The notes beneath the pieces are model-generated. The model was given only the letters and a program-made list of their open reading frames with translations. It was not told the DNA's origin and ran no database searches. Both the position numbers and the translations under genes were made by a program. DNA of 36,717 nt from an uncultured Lachnoclostridium sp. (GTDB taxonomy: Bacteria > Bacillota > Clostridia > Lachnospirales > Lachnospiraceae): assembly GCA_905212635.1 (NCBI GenBank), contig CAJMFH010000027.1:1-36717 (forward strand), read 5' to 3'. Shown here piece after piece: positions 8,098 to 15,120 of this stretch (positions within the stretch are counted from its first letter, which is position 1; the number at the start of each line of letters is the position of its first letter).

Positions 8098-9735
8098 ATG
8101 AGCGGATTATTGAAATTTATTACATGCGGAAGTGTGGATGACGGAAAATCAACCTTAATTGGACATATTTTATACGATTCAAAGTTATTGTATACCGACC
8201 AGGAAAAAGCACTGGAATTAGACAGTAAAGTCGGAAGCCGCGGCGGCGAGATCGACTACTCACTGCTTCTCGACGGATTGATGGCAGAGCGTGAGCAGGG
8301 AATCACGATCGATGTTGCGTACCGTTACTTTACGACAGAAAAACGAAGCTTCATCGTTGCGGACACACCGGGACATGAAGAATATACAAGAAACATGGCA
8401 GTAGGAGCTTCCTTCGCCGACCTCGCAGTCATTTTGATCGACGCAAAACAGGGCGTGCTCGTACAGACAAGACGCCACGCAAGAATCTGTGAACTGATGG
8501 GAAACAAATATTTTGTATTTGCCGTCAACAAAATGGATCTTGTGAACTACAGTGAAGAGAGATTCCGCGAGATCGAAGCACAGATCAAGGAACTTTCCGA
8601 AGAACTCAGTCTTGCCAATGTTAAGATCATACCGGTTTCGGCGACAGAAGGCGACAATGTTACGACAAAATCCGACAACATCAAATGGTATGATGGCGAG
8701 GCACTTCTGACATATTTGGAAAATATTGACATTTCCGAAGACAACCACGAAGTTGGTTTTTATATGCCGGTACAGCGTGTATGCCGTCCGGATCATACAT
8801 TCCGAGGCTTTCAGGGTCAGGTGGAAGATGGTGAGATCCACGTTGGCGACGAACTGACAACACTGCCAAGCAATGAGACAGCGAAAGTAAAGAGCATTTA
8901 TGTCGGTGACAAGCAGAGCGACAAAGCGGTGAAAGGCCAGCCGGTAACGATCCAGCTTGACCGCGAAGTGGATGTATCAAGAGGATGCGTGCTTTCCGTG
9001 GATTCCCAGGTGAAAGTGGCATCGACATTGACAGCGACACTCCTTTGGATGGACGACGATGAACTCATCAGCGGAAAGAACTTCTTCTTTAAACTGGGAA
9101 CGAAGACCATTCCGGGAGCGGTTACCAAGATTGAATATGCAATCGACGTCAATACCGGTGAGCAGAAGCCGGTGGAAACGCTCAGCAAAAACGAGATCGC
9201 GGTATGTAAGATTTCATTGGCAGACAAGATCGTCGTAGATGAATTTAAGAAACATAAGACAATGGGTGAATTTATTCTCATTGACCGTGTAACCAATATG
9301 ACATCTGCCTGCGGAGTGGTAGAAAATGTAAATACGGAAGAGCATGGCCTGTATGAAGGACGCGTTGACCGCAAAGTCCGCGCAGCAGTTAAGGGACAGA
9401 CCGCGGTTACGGTAGAATTTGTCAAATCCGACAAAGTGAACCGTGCTTTTGTGGAGGATGTGGAAAAAGTTCTTCACATCGATGGCAGACATACGTATCT
9501 GTATGCACCGTCACAGGGCGAGGACATTTCCCTGGTACTCAAACATCTGCACCGCGCAGGAATCGTTGTTTTGCTTCTCGTTGACAAAAAACAGGCAGAC
9601 AGCATTACGAATAAAAACGAAAATTATATCACGAATTGGAGTGAAAATGGTACGGAGGTAGAAGAAGTGGCAGCCTTTATCCGCAAACAGTCGGTTTATG
9701 GCGAAGCGTCCGTACGAAATGGCAACTACATTTGA
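8098..9735 (+). CDS. cysN: Sulfate adenylyltransferase subunit 1 (GTPase) with degenerate APS-kinase-like tail
   Basis: GTPase subunit of ATP sulfurylase. It is 545 residues: G1 loop GSVDDGKST (11-19), G3 DTPGH (89-93), G4 NKMD (144-147), then EF-Tu-like beta domains to about residue 410. Classical CysN stops near here, at around 475 residues overall. The tail (about 411-545) can be aligned by eye with CysC: GQTAVTVEF occupies the place of the first strand and HRAGIVVLLLV resembles the AGLVVLTAF strand. The P-loop region instead reads VKSDKVNRA, so kinase activity is not expected. That is consistent with a pathway that reduces APS directly. The tail may be structural or sense APS/PAPS. AAGGG lies ahead of the ATG. 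Confidence 0.93.
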   Translation: MSGLLKFITCGSVDDGKSTLIGHILYDSKLLYTDQEKALELDSKVGSRGGEIDYSLLLDGLMAEREQGITIDVAYRYFTTEKRSFIVADTPGHEEYTRNMAVGASFADLAVILIDAKQGVLVQTRRHARICELMGNKYFVFAVNKMDLVNYSEERFREIEAQIKELSEELSLANVKIIPVSATEGDNVTTKSDNIKWYDGEALLTYLENIDISEDNHEVGFYMPVQRVCRPDHTFRGFQGQVEDGEIHVGDELTTLPSNETAKVKSIYVGDKQSDKAVKGQPVTIQLDREVDVSRGCVLSVDSQVKVASTLTATLLWMDDDELISGKNFFFKLGTKTIPGAVTKIEYAIDVNTGEQKPVETLSKNEIAVCKISLADKIVVDEFKKHKTMGEFILIDRVTNMTSACGVVENVNTEEHGLYEGRVDRKVRAAVKGQTAVTVEFVKSDKVNRAFVEDVEKVLHIDGRHTYLYAPSQGEDISLVLKHLHRAGIVVLLLVDKKQADSITNKNENYITNWSENGTEVEEVAAFIRKQSVYGEASVRNGNYI

Positions 9736-9758
9736 AGAGACGAAAATGGAGGGAACGT

Positions 9759-10985
9759 ATGAGATTCAACACAGCACTTTTGCACAGTGAAAAACTGGGA
9801 GATGAGGCGACCGGAGCGACGCTCACGCCGATCTACCAATCCAGCGCCTTCTATCAGACGTCTGCAGAACAACACGAAAAATTGTTTCATAATAAGGCAA
9901 ATGGATTTTCCTATACTCGGATTAATAATCCGACCATCCTTGCCTTTGAGAACCGGATGACGGCATTGGAGAAAGGACTTTCTTCGATCGCCTGTGCTTC
10001 CGGAATGGCAGCGATCTTCAATGCTTTACTTAATATCGTGAATGCCGGAGAGGAAATCTTAGCAAGCACGAGCTTGTACGGAGGCTCTATCGATATTTTT
10101 CATGATTTTGAGGCATTTGGAATCAAAACCGTATTTGTCGATATTCATGACGAAGAGGCAGTCAAAGCAGCGATCAACGACAAGACAAGAGTGATCTTTG
10201 CCGAGACGATCGGAAATCCGAAACTGGATGTTGTAGACATCCGCAAGCTGGCAGAGCTGGCACATGAGAACGGACTTCCACTTGTGATGGATAACACCGT
10301 CGCAACGGCTTATCTTGTCCGTCCGATTGAACTCGGTGCGGATATCGTCGTCAATTCGACATCGAAGTACATTAACGGAAACAGCGATGCCATCAGCGGT
10401 GTGATCACCGACAGCGGAAAATTCAAATGGGATAAGGAAAAGTATCCCGGCATGAAAGAATATACAAAATTTGGGAAATTTGCATTTACCGCGAAACTCA
10501 GAAATGGCTTGTTTCGAAATACCGGTGCCTGTCTGGCGCCACAGACAGCATTTTACAATATGCTGGGGCTTGAAACACTCGGACTCCGTATGGAGCGTGC
10601 CTGTTTCAATGCCGAAAAGTTAGCAGAGTTTTTGACGCAGTATCCGGACATCAAAGTAAATTATCCGGCACTGCCAGACAGCCCATGGCACGAAACCGCA
10701 GAAAAAACTCTGGAACATGGCTATGGCGCGATCCTCACGATCCGCGTCGGAAGCAAAGAACGTGCTTTCCAGATTATGGATGATCTGAAATTACCAAAAA
10801 TTGTCTCTAACATTGGAGATACGAAGTCCCTGATCATTCATCCGGAATCGACGCTGAATGCGCACAGCACGGAAAAAGAGAAAGAGGATGCCGGAGTATT
10901 TGACGACCTGATTCGAATCAGTGTCGGCATTGAAGATATTCAGGATATCATCGAAGATTTTAAATACGCGATTGAGAAAAAATAA
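9759..10985 (+). CDS. metY: O-acetylhomoserine sulfhydrylase (homocysteine synthase)
   Basis: PLP enzyme of the Cys/Met metabolism family, which makes homocysteine from O-acetylhomoserine and a sulfur donor. The 408-residue protein has the substrate tyrosine region SYTRINNPT, the SGMAA loop, VMDNT and the PLP lysine in NSTSKYING (K203). The ATG at 9759 follows GGAGGG; an in-frame ATG at 9732 overlapping the cysN stop is less likely. Its place next to the sulfite reductase and sulfur-carrier genes suggests that it may take sulfur from a carrier thiocarboxylate as well as from free sulfide. A gamma-lyase or cystathionine synthase role is less likely given length and motifs. Confidence 0.87.
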   Translation: MRFNTALLHSEKLGDEATGATLTPIYQSSAFYQTSAEQHEKLFHNKANGFSYTRINNPTILAFENRMTALEKGLSSIACASGMAAIFNALLNIVNAGEEILASTSLYGGSIDIFHDFEAFGIKTVFVDIHDEEAVKAAINDKTRVIFAETIGNPKLDVVDIRKLAELAHENGLPLVMDNTVATAYLVRPIELGADIVVNSTSKYINGNSDAISGVITDSGKFKWDKEKYPGMKEYTKFGKFAFTAKLRNGLFRNTGACLAPQTAFYNMLGLETLGLRMERACFNAEKLAEFLTQYPDIKVNYPALPDSPWHETAEKTLEHGYGAILTIRVGSKERAFQIMDDLKLPKIVSNIGDTKSLIIHPESTLNAHSTEKEKEDAGVFDDLIRISVGIEDIQDIIEDFKYAIEKK

Positions 10986-10999
10986 GGAGGAAGTGAATT

Positions 11000-11860
11000 A
11001 TGGCAGTAGATTATGCTACACTGAAAAAAGGCGGATTCATGCGCCAGAAACAAAAAAACAACTTTTCCCTGCGACTGGCAGTAGTAGGAGGAAACCTGAC
11101 GGCAAAGCAGCTGGCTAAGATTGCGGAAGTCGCAGAAAAATATGGAGATGGACATGTGCATCTGACATCCAGACAGGGGGTAGAGATCCCATTTATCAAA
11201 CTGGAGCAGATCGACGAAGTGAAAGCAGAACTGGAAAAAGGCGATTGTAAGCCGGGTGTCTGCGGACCACGAGTACGTACGGTCACAGCTTGTCAGGGAA
11301 ATCAGATCTGTCCAAGTGGAAACATTGATTCCTACGATATCGCTCAGAAACTGGACGAGAGATATTTTGCAAGAGAACTTCCTCATAAATTCAAATTTGG
11401 TGTGACAGGATGCCAGAATAACTGTTTGAAGTCCGAGGAAAACGATGTCGGAGTCAAAGGCGCCTCTATCGTAAAATGGAAAGAGGATGCCTGTATCCAG
11501 TGTGGTGTGTGCGTAAAAGCATGTCGCACCGATGCAATTAAACTGGAAGACGGAAAGATTGAATTGGAAGAAAGTAAGTGTAACTATTGTGGAAGATGTG
11601 CCAAAGCGTGTCCAACCGATGCCTGGGATGTGACGACAGGATATCTCGTATCCTTCGGTGGACTTTTTGGAAACCGCATTCACAAAGGAGAAGAAGTTGT
11701 ACCGGTGATCAAAGACGAAGAGACATTGTTCCGTGTAACCGATGCAGCGATCCAGTTCTTTGATGACCATGCAAATCCAAGCGAGCGTTTCCAGTTTACG
11801 ATTGAGCGCGTAGGCGAAGATAAATTTGAAAAAGTGATTAAGGAGGCATACAATGGCTGA
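11000..11860 (+). CDS. Small siroheme sulfite reductase with two inserted [4Fe-4S] ferredoxin motifs
   Basis: Predicted to reduce sulfite to sulfide with six electrons. The 286-residue protein has an N-terminal ferredoxin-like half, the siroheme-[4Fe-4S] ligands Cys98 and Cys104 (TACQGNQIC) and Cys138 and Cys142 (TGCQNNC), and two ferredoxin motifs between about 165 and 204 (Cys165/168/171/175 and Cys194/197/200/204). It is about half the size of CysI and carries no flavin module, so it resembles the compact single-subunit reductases of clostridia and methanogens (AsrC/Dsr-like group). AAGGAGG (10984-10990) sets the start. The adjacent siroheme synthesis genes support the cofactor call. Nitrite reduction cannot be excluded by sequence, but context argues for sulfite. 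Confidence 0.85.
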   Translation: MAVDYATLKKGGFMRQKQKNNFSLRLAVVGGNLTAKQLAKIAEVAEKYGDGHVHLTSRQGVEIPFIKLEQIDEVKAELEKGDCKPGVCGPRVRTVTACQGNQICPSGNIDSYDIAQKLDERYFARELPHKFKFGVTGCQNNCLKSEENDVGVKGASIVKWKEDACIQCGVCVKACRTDAIKLEDGKIELEESKCNYCGRCAKACPTDAWDVTTGYLVSFGGLFGNRIHKGEEVVPVIKDEETLFRVTDAAIQFFDDHANPSERFQFTIERVGEDKFEKVIKEAYNG

Positions 11861-12098
11861 TTTTGAAATTGATGAAAGAGTAGACATTACCGATGTTGTC
11901 TGCCCGATGACATTTGTAAAAGCGAAAGTAGCGATGGAAGAGATCGAAGTCGGACAGGTTCTTGCCGTGACAATGAACGACGGCGAGCCGGTTCAGAACG
12001 TACCTCGTAGTTTTAAAGAAGAAGGACAGCAGATCCTGAAACTGATCGACAATGAGAATGGTACTTACGACCTGATCGTAAAGAAAGTCGAAGAATAG
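11853..12098 (+). CDS. TusA/SirA-like sulfurtransferase protein
   Basis: Small sulfur-relay protein, 81 residues. The family hallmark CP motif is present at Cys17-Pro18 (VVCPMTFVKAKVAMEEI), where the cysteine would carry a persulfide. The fold order (strand, helix after CPxT, two strands, helix) fits TusA/YeeD proteins. The start overlaps the sulfite-reductase stop by 8 bases. In this context it may carry sulfur from the reductase product to the carrier protein or to MetY; this is inference from order only, and a role in tRNA thiolation is less likely because no tus partners are here. Confidence 0.85.
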   Translation: MADFEIDERVDITDVVCPMTFVKAKVAMEEIEVGQVLAVTMNDGEPVQNVPRSFKEEGQQILKLIDNENGTYDLIVKKVEE

Positions 12099-12107
12099 GA
12101 GAAACCC

Positions 12108-12425
12108 ATGGCAAAACGAGTAAGCAGCGAAGAATTTGAAGCCGAGGTCCTTGGATCCGATCTGCCGGTTGTGGTAGAATTTTATTCGGACAGCTGCATT
12201 CCATGCAAACAGTTATCTCCGATCCTTGGCGGTTTGGAAGATGATTATGAGGACCGGGTAAAAGTAGTAAAAGTCAATGTAAATTTTGATGCCGAACTGG
12301 CACAGAAATATGAAGTGGCAGCATCCCCGACGTTGTTATTTTTTAAAGATGGCAGCGAGGTTGAGAGAATCCGCGGTCTGGTAAAACGACCAGAGTTGGA
12401 AGAAACTGTCAAAAAGTTATTATAA
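12108..12425 (+). CDS. trxA: Thioredoxin
   Basis: Dithiol-disulfide carrier of 105 residues with the thioredoxin fold. The active site is CIPC (Cys30, Cys33) instead of the usual CGPC, and the cis-proline is at 74 (ASPTLLFF). CIPC and similar variants occur in clostridial secondary thioredoxins and usually shift the redox potential. Its cognate reductase could be trxB at the end of the same operon. It may supply electrons for the APS or sulfite steps or keep sulfur-carrier cysteines reduced. An AGGAG site lies just before the ATG. Confidence 0.9.
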   Translation: MAKRVSSEEFEAEVLGSDLPVVVEFYSDSCIPCKQLSPILGGLEDDYEDRVKVVKVNVNFDAELAQKYEVAASPTLLFFKDGSEVERIRGLVKRPELEETVKKLL

Positions 12426-12442
12426 AACAGGAGGACAAAGAA

Positions 12443-12652
12443 ATGTTAGTAACCGTAGCAGGAGAGAAAAAGGAAATCGAACAGGGAACTACCATCGCGA
12501 AACTGATCGTGGATGAAAAGGTAGAAAACCCGGATTATGTAACCGTTACCGTAAACGATGACTTTGTAGAAAGTGAAGATTTCGACAAAACAGAGATCAA
12601 AGAAAATGATGTCATCGAATTTCTTTACTTCATGGGAGGAGGAGCATTTTAA
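12443..12652 (+). CDS. ThiS/MoaD-like sulfur carrier with Ala-Phe tail after the glycines (HcyS-like)
   Basis: Ubiquitin-fold sulfur carrier, 69 residues. ThiS and MoaD end in Gly-Gly, whose carboxylate is adenylated and turned into a thiocarboxylate. This one ends MGGGAF, so Ala68-Phe69 must be removed first. That is the arrangement reported for the HcyS carrier of Wolinella succinogenes, which a JAMM protease trims, and in this operon a JAMM protease and a ThiF-like enzyme follow directly. AGGAGG lies before the ATG, and the stop overlaps the next start by one base. Thiamine or molybdopterin roles are unlikely because no thi or moa genes are nearby. Confidence 0.83.
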   Translation: MLVTVAGEKKEIEQGTTIAKLIVDEKVENPDYVTVTVNDDFVESEDFDKTEIKENDVIEFLYFMGGGAF

Positions 12653-13458
12653 TGGCATTTACGAATGAACAGATGGAGCGCTACTCACGCCACATCATTT
12701 TGCAGGAAGTGGGCGTGAAAGGCCAGAAAAAACTGCTGAATGGCAAAGTGCTGATCATCGGAGCCGGCGGACTTGGTGCTCCGGCAGCAATGTATCTTGC
12801 CGCAGCCGGTGTCGGAACGATCGGTATTGTCGATGCGGACGAAGTTGATCTTTCGAACTTGCAGCGTCAGATCATCCACGGCACAGCAGATGTCGGAAAA
12901 GCGAAAGTAAAATCCGCAAAAGAGACCATGAATGCGATGAACCCGGATGTTACGGTAAATACGTACCGTGAATTTGTGACATCGGAGAATGTCATGGATC
13001 TGATCAAAGATTATGATTTCATCATCGATGGAACCGATAATTTCCCTGCGAAATTCCTGATCAACGATGCGTGTGTTATGGCGAAAAAACCATTTTCCCA
13101 CGCCGGAATCATCCGCTTTAAGGGCCAGCTCATGACCTATGTACCCGGAGAAGGACCATGTTACCGTTGTGTATTCAAAAATCCACCTCCAAAGGACGCA
13201 GTTCCTACCTGTAAGCAGGCAGGTGTCATCGGAGCGATGGGCGGTGTGATCGGAAGCCTTCAGGCAATGGAAGCGATCAAATATCTGATCGGAGTCGGCG
13301 ATCTTCTTACCGGCAAACTGTTGACTTACGATGCGCTTAAGATGGAATTCCACACGATCAAACTGCCAAAAGCAAACGGAACTTGTGCCGTATGCGGTGA
13401 TCATCCGACGATTACCGAGCTGATCGATTATGAGCAGGTAGAATGTGACGGCAAATAG
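12652..13458 (+). CDS. ThiF/MoeB-family sulfur-carrier adenylyltransferase (HcyF-like)
   Basis: E1-like enzyme that adenylates the carrier's terminal glycine. It is 268 residues, with the nucleotide loop GAGGLGAP (37-44), DADEVDLSNLQRQ (61-73), the DGTDN motif (126-130), a structural zinc site from Cys170/Cys173 and Cys245/Cys248, and the conserved PTCKQAGV cysteine (Cys187). The C-terminal rhodanese domain of longer MoeB/MOCS3 proteins is absent, so sulfur must come from another source, perhaps the TusA-like protein or sulfide. It overlaps the carrier gene by one base (TAATG) and precedes the JAMM protease. Confidence 0.88.
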   Translation: MAFTNEQMERYSRHIILQEVGVKGQKKLLNGKVLIIGAGGLGAPAAMYLAAAGVGTIGIVDADEVDLSNLQRQIIHGTADVGKAKVKSAKETMNAMNPDVTVNTYREFVTSENVMDLIKDYDFIIDGTDNFPAKFLINDACVMAKKPFSHAGIIRFKGQLMTYVPGEGPCYRCVFKNPPPKDAVPTCKQAGVIGAMGGVIGSLQAMEAIKYLIGVGDLLTGKLLTYDALKMEFHTIKLPKANGTCAVCGDHPTITELIDYEQVECDGK

Positions 13459-13490
13459 AATGTAAATGTTTTTTTCGAAGGAGGAAAACT

Positions 13491-13904
13491 ATGTTAACGA
13501 TGACCAAAGACGATTATGAGAAAATTCTTGCTCACTGCAAGGAAGGACTTCCGAACGAGGCCTGTGGTCTGATCGGAGGGACAAAAGACGGTGGCGAAAA
13601 GCACATTAAAAAAGTGTATCTTCTGACCAATATCGACGAGAGCAATGAGCATTTTTCCATGGATCCGAAAGAACAGCTTGCCGCAGTGAAAGATATGCGT
13701 GCGAATGGATATCAGCTGCTTGGCAATTTTCATTCACATCCGGAATCTCCTTCCCGGCCATCCGAAGAGGACAAGCGTCTGGCATACGATTCCAAAGTAA
13801 ATTATCTGATCTTGTCTTTGATGGATCTCGAAAATCCGGTACTCAATGCATTTGTCATTGACGAGGAGAAGAATGTATCCAAAGAAGAATTGATCATTTC
13901 ATAA
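13491..13904 (+). CDS. JAMM/Mov34 zinc metalloprotease, Mec+/HcyD-like
   Basis: Zinc isopeptidase or peptidase of 137 residues. The full JAMM signature is present: Glu23, His81-x-His83, then seven residues to Ser91, then Asp94 (HSHPESPSRPSEED). The family includes Mycobacterium Mec+, which frees cysteine from the CysO carrier, and Wolinella HcyD, which trims the carrier C-terminus. Because the carrier here ends in Ala-Phe, trimming is its most likely first task; release of a carrier-linked amino acid is the other option. GGAGG sits 8 bases before the ATG. It is the last gene before a weak hairpin and the hem genes. Confidence 0.88.
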   Translation: MLTMTKDDYEKILAHCKEGLPNEACGLIGGTKDGGEKHIKKVYLLTNIDESNEHFSMDPKEQLAAVKDMRANGYQLLGNFHSHPESPSRPSEEDKRLAYDSKVNYLILSLMDLENPVLNAFVIDEEKNVSKEELIIS

Positions 13905-13910
13905 AAAGGG

Positions 13911-13945
13911 AAGGAAGAGGGCTGTTGCAGATGGCTTTCTTCCTT
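13911..13945 (+). terminator. Weak hairpin between the sulfur and hem genes
   Basis: AAGGAAGA (13911-13918) pairs with TCTTCCTT (13938-13945) around a 19-base loop. Only three T residues follow the stem before the sequence becomes mixed, so it is at best a partial terminator that lowers transcription into hemA. It could also be an mRNA processing hairpin. The 76-base gap holds no gene. Confidence 0.4.
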
Positions 13946-13980
13946 TCCGTTACTTAAAGAAGAGAACGGAGTTTATACGT

Positions 13981-15120
13981 ATGATCTGTATCAGTATCAA
14001 TCACAAAAATTCCATAACCGAGACGAGAGAGCGCTTTGCCCTCAGCGAGGAGGAAAAAGAACAGTTTTTCCGGATGGCAGGGGCACAGGGAATCGATGGC
14101 TGTGTTCTTTTGATGACATGTAACCGCTGTGAAATATACATTTCCGGGTCATGTGAAATATATCATGCAGTGGAGAATTTTTTTCAGAAACAAAAAGGCA
14201 TCACGAGAGAAGAATTTTGGAAATACGCGATGCGTTATGAAAAGAAAGCGGCAGTAAAACACCTGTATCAAGTGGTTTGCGGTCTTGAATCCGCGGTACT
14301 TGGCGAAGTGGAGATCATCCGCCAGGTAAAACTGGCATACGAATCCGCCAAGACACGCCAAATGACGGATGGCGATCTCAATGTCATTTTCCAGAGTGCA
14401 TTGCAGCTTGCCAAAGAGATTGCGGATCGGTCGATGATGACAAGACTGCCGGTATCGGTCGGTACGCTGACGACGCTCGATGCACTTCAGTTCTGCGCGG
14501 GAAAAGAAGAGCCTCATATCCTGCTCGTCGGAGCCAGCGGAGATATCGGATCGATCATACTTCGTGATCTTGTTGATGCGGACGACCGCGTCCGGATCGT
14601 AGCGACAAGCCGGAAACACAAACAATATGAACTTGCTTTTCAGGATACCGGGCAGGTTCACTGGGTGCGTTATGACAACCGTTATGAGTACCTTGGCTGG
14701 GCAGATGTTGTGATCAGTGCGACAAGCAGCCCGCATTACATTTTTCTGGAAGAAAATGTAAAAAAAGTACAGCGGGAAAAACCGCTTTGCTTTATCGATC
14801 TGGCGATACCGCGGGATGTCGATGAAGCGATTGAACAACTAGAGGGATGTATCGTCAAAAACATGGACGATATTCAGGCATTGGCAAAGAAAAACAATGA
14901 AAAGAAATTGACGGAAGCGAAAAAAATCGCATTGATTATCGAGGACCGCGTGGAAGAGATGGAAAAAACACTTGCATTTCGGCGGTTTCGCGATGCATTT
15001 CCGGAAAAAATGGAACAACTAGAAGAGAAAAAGGCTTCGTGGCTTTTGTATCAACTGCGGGAGCACTTGGATCTGGAGGCATTTGAACAAGTGATAAAGA
15101 GTTTGGAGGGCGAATCCTGA
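13981..15120 (+). CDS. hemA: Glutamyl-tRNA reductase
   Basis: First committed step of the C5 tetrapyrrole pathway: glutamyl-tRNA(Glu) to glutamate-1-semialdehyde with NADPH. It is 379 residues, shorter than the usual 410-450 because the C-terminal dimerisation part is reduced. The catalytic Cys47 lies in TCNRCEIY (46-53). The conserved GLESAVLGEVEIIRQVK stretch and the NADP-binding LLVGASGDIGSIILR (a GxSGD variant of GxGxM) are present. GGAG lies about 10 bases before the ATG. It shares a TGATG junction with the next gene. As this operon serves a siroheme enzyme, the enzyme is likely tuned to siroheme or corrinoid rather than heme supply. Confidence 0.92.
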   Translation: MICISINHKNSITETRERFALSEEEKEQFFRMAGAQGIDGCVLLMTCNRCEIYISGSCEIYHAVENFFQKQKGITREEFWKYAMRYEKKAAVKHLYQVVCGLESAVLGEVEIIRQVKLAYESAKTRQMTDGDLNVIFQSALQLAKEIADRSMMTRLPVSVGTLTTLDALQFCAGKEEPHILLVGASGDIGSIILRDLVDADDRVRIVATSRKHKQYELAFQDTGQVHWVRYDNRYEYLGWADVVISATSSPHYIFLEENVKKVQREKPLCFIDLAIPRDVDEAIEQLEGCIVKNMDDIQALAKKNNEKKLTEAKKIALIIEDRVEEMEKTLAFRRFRDAFPEKMEQLEEKKASWLLYQLREHLDLEAFEQVIKSLEGES

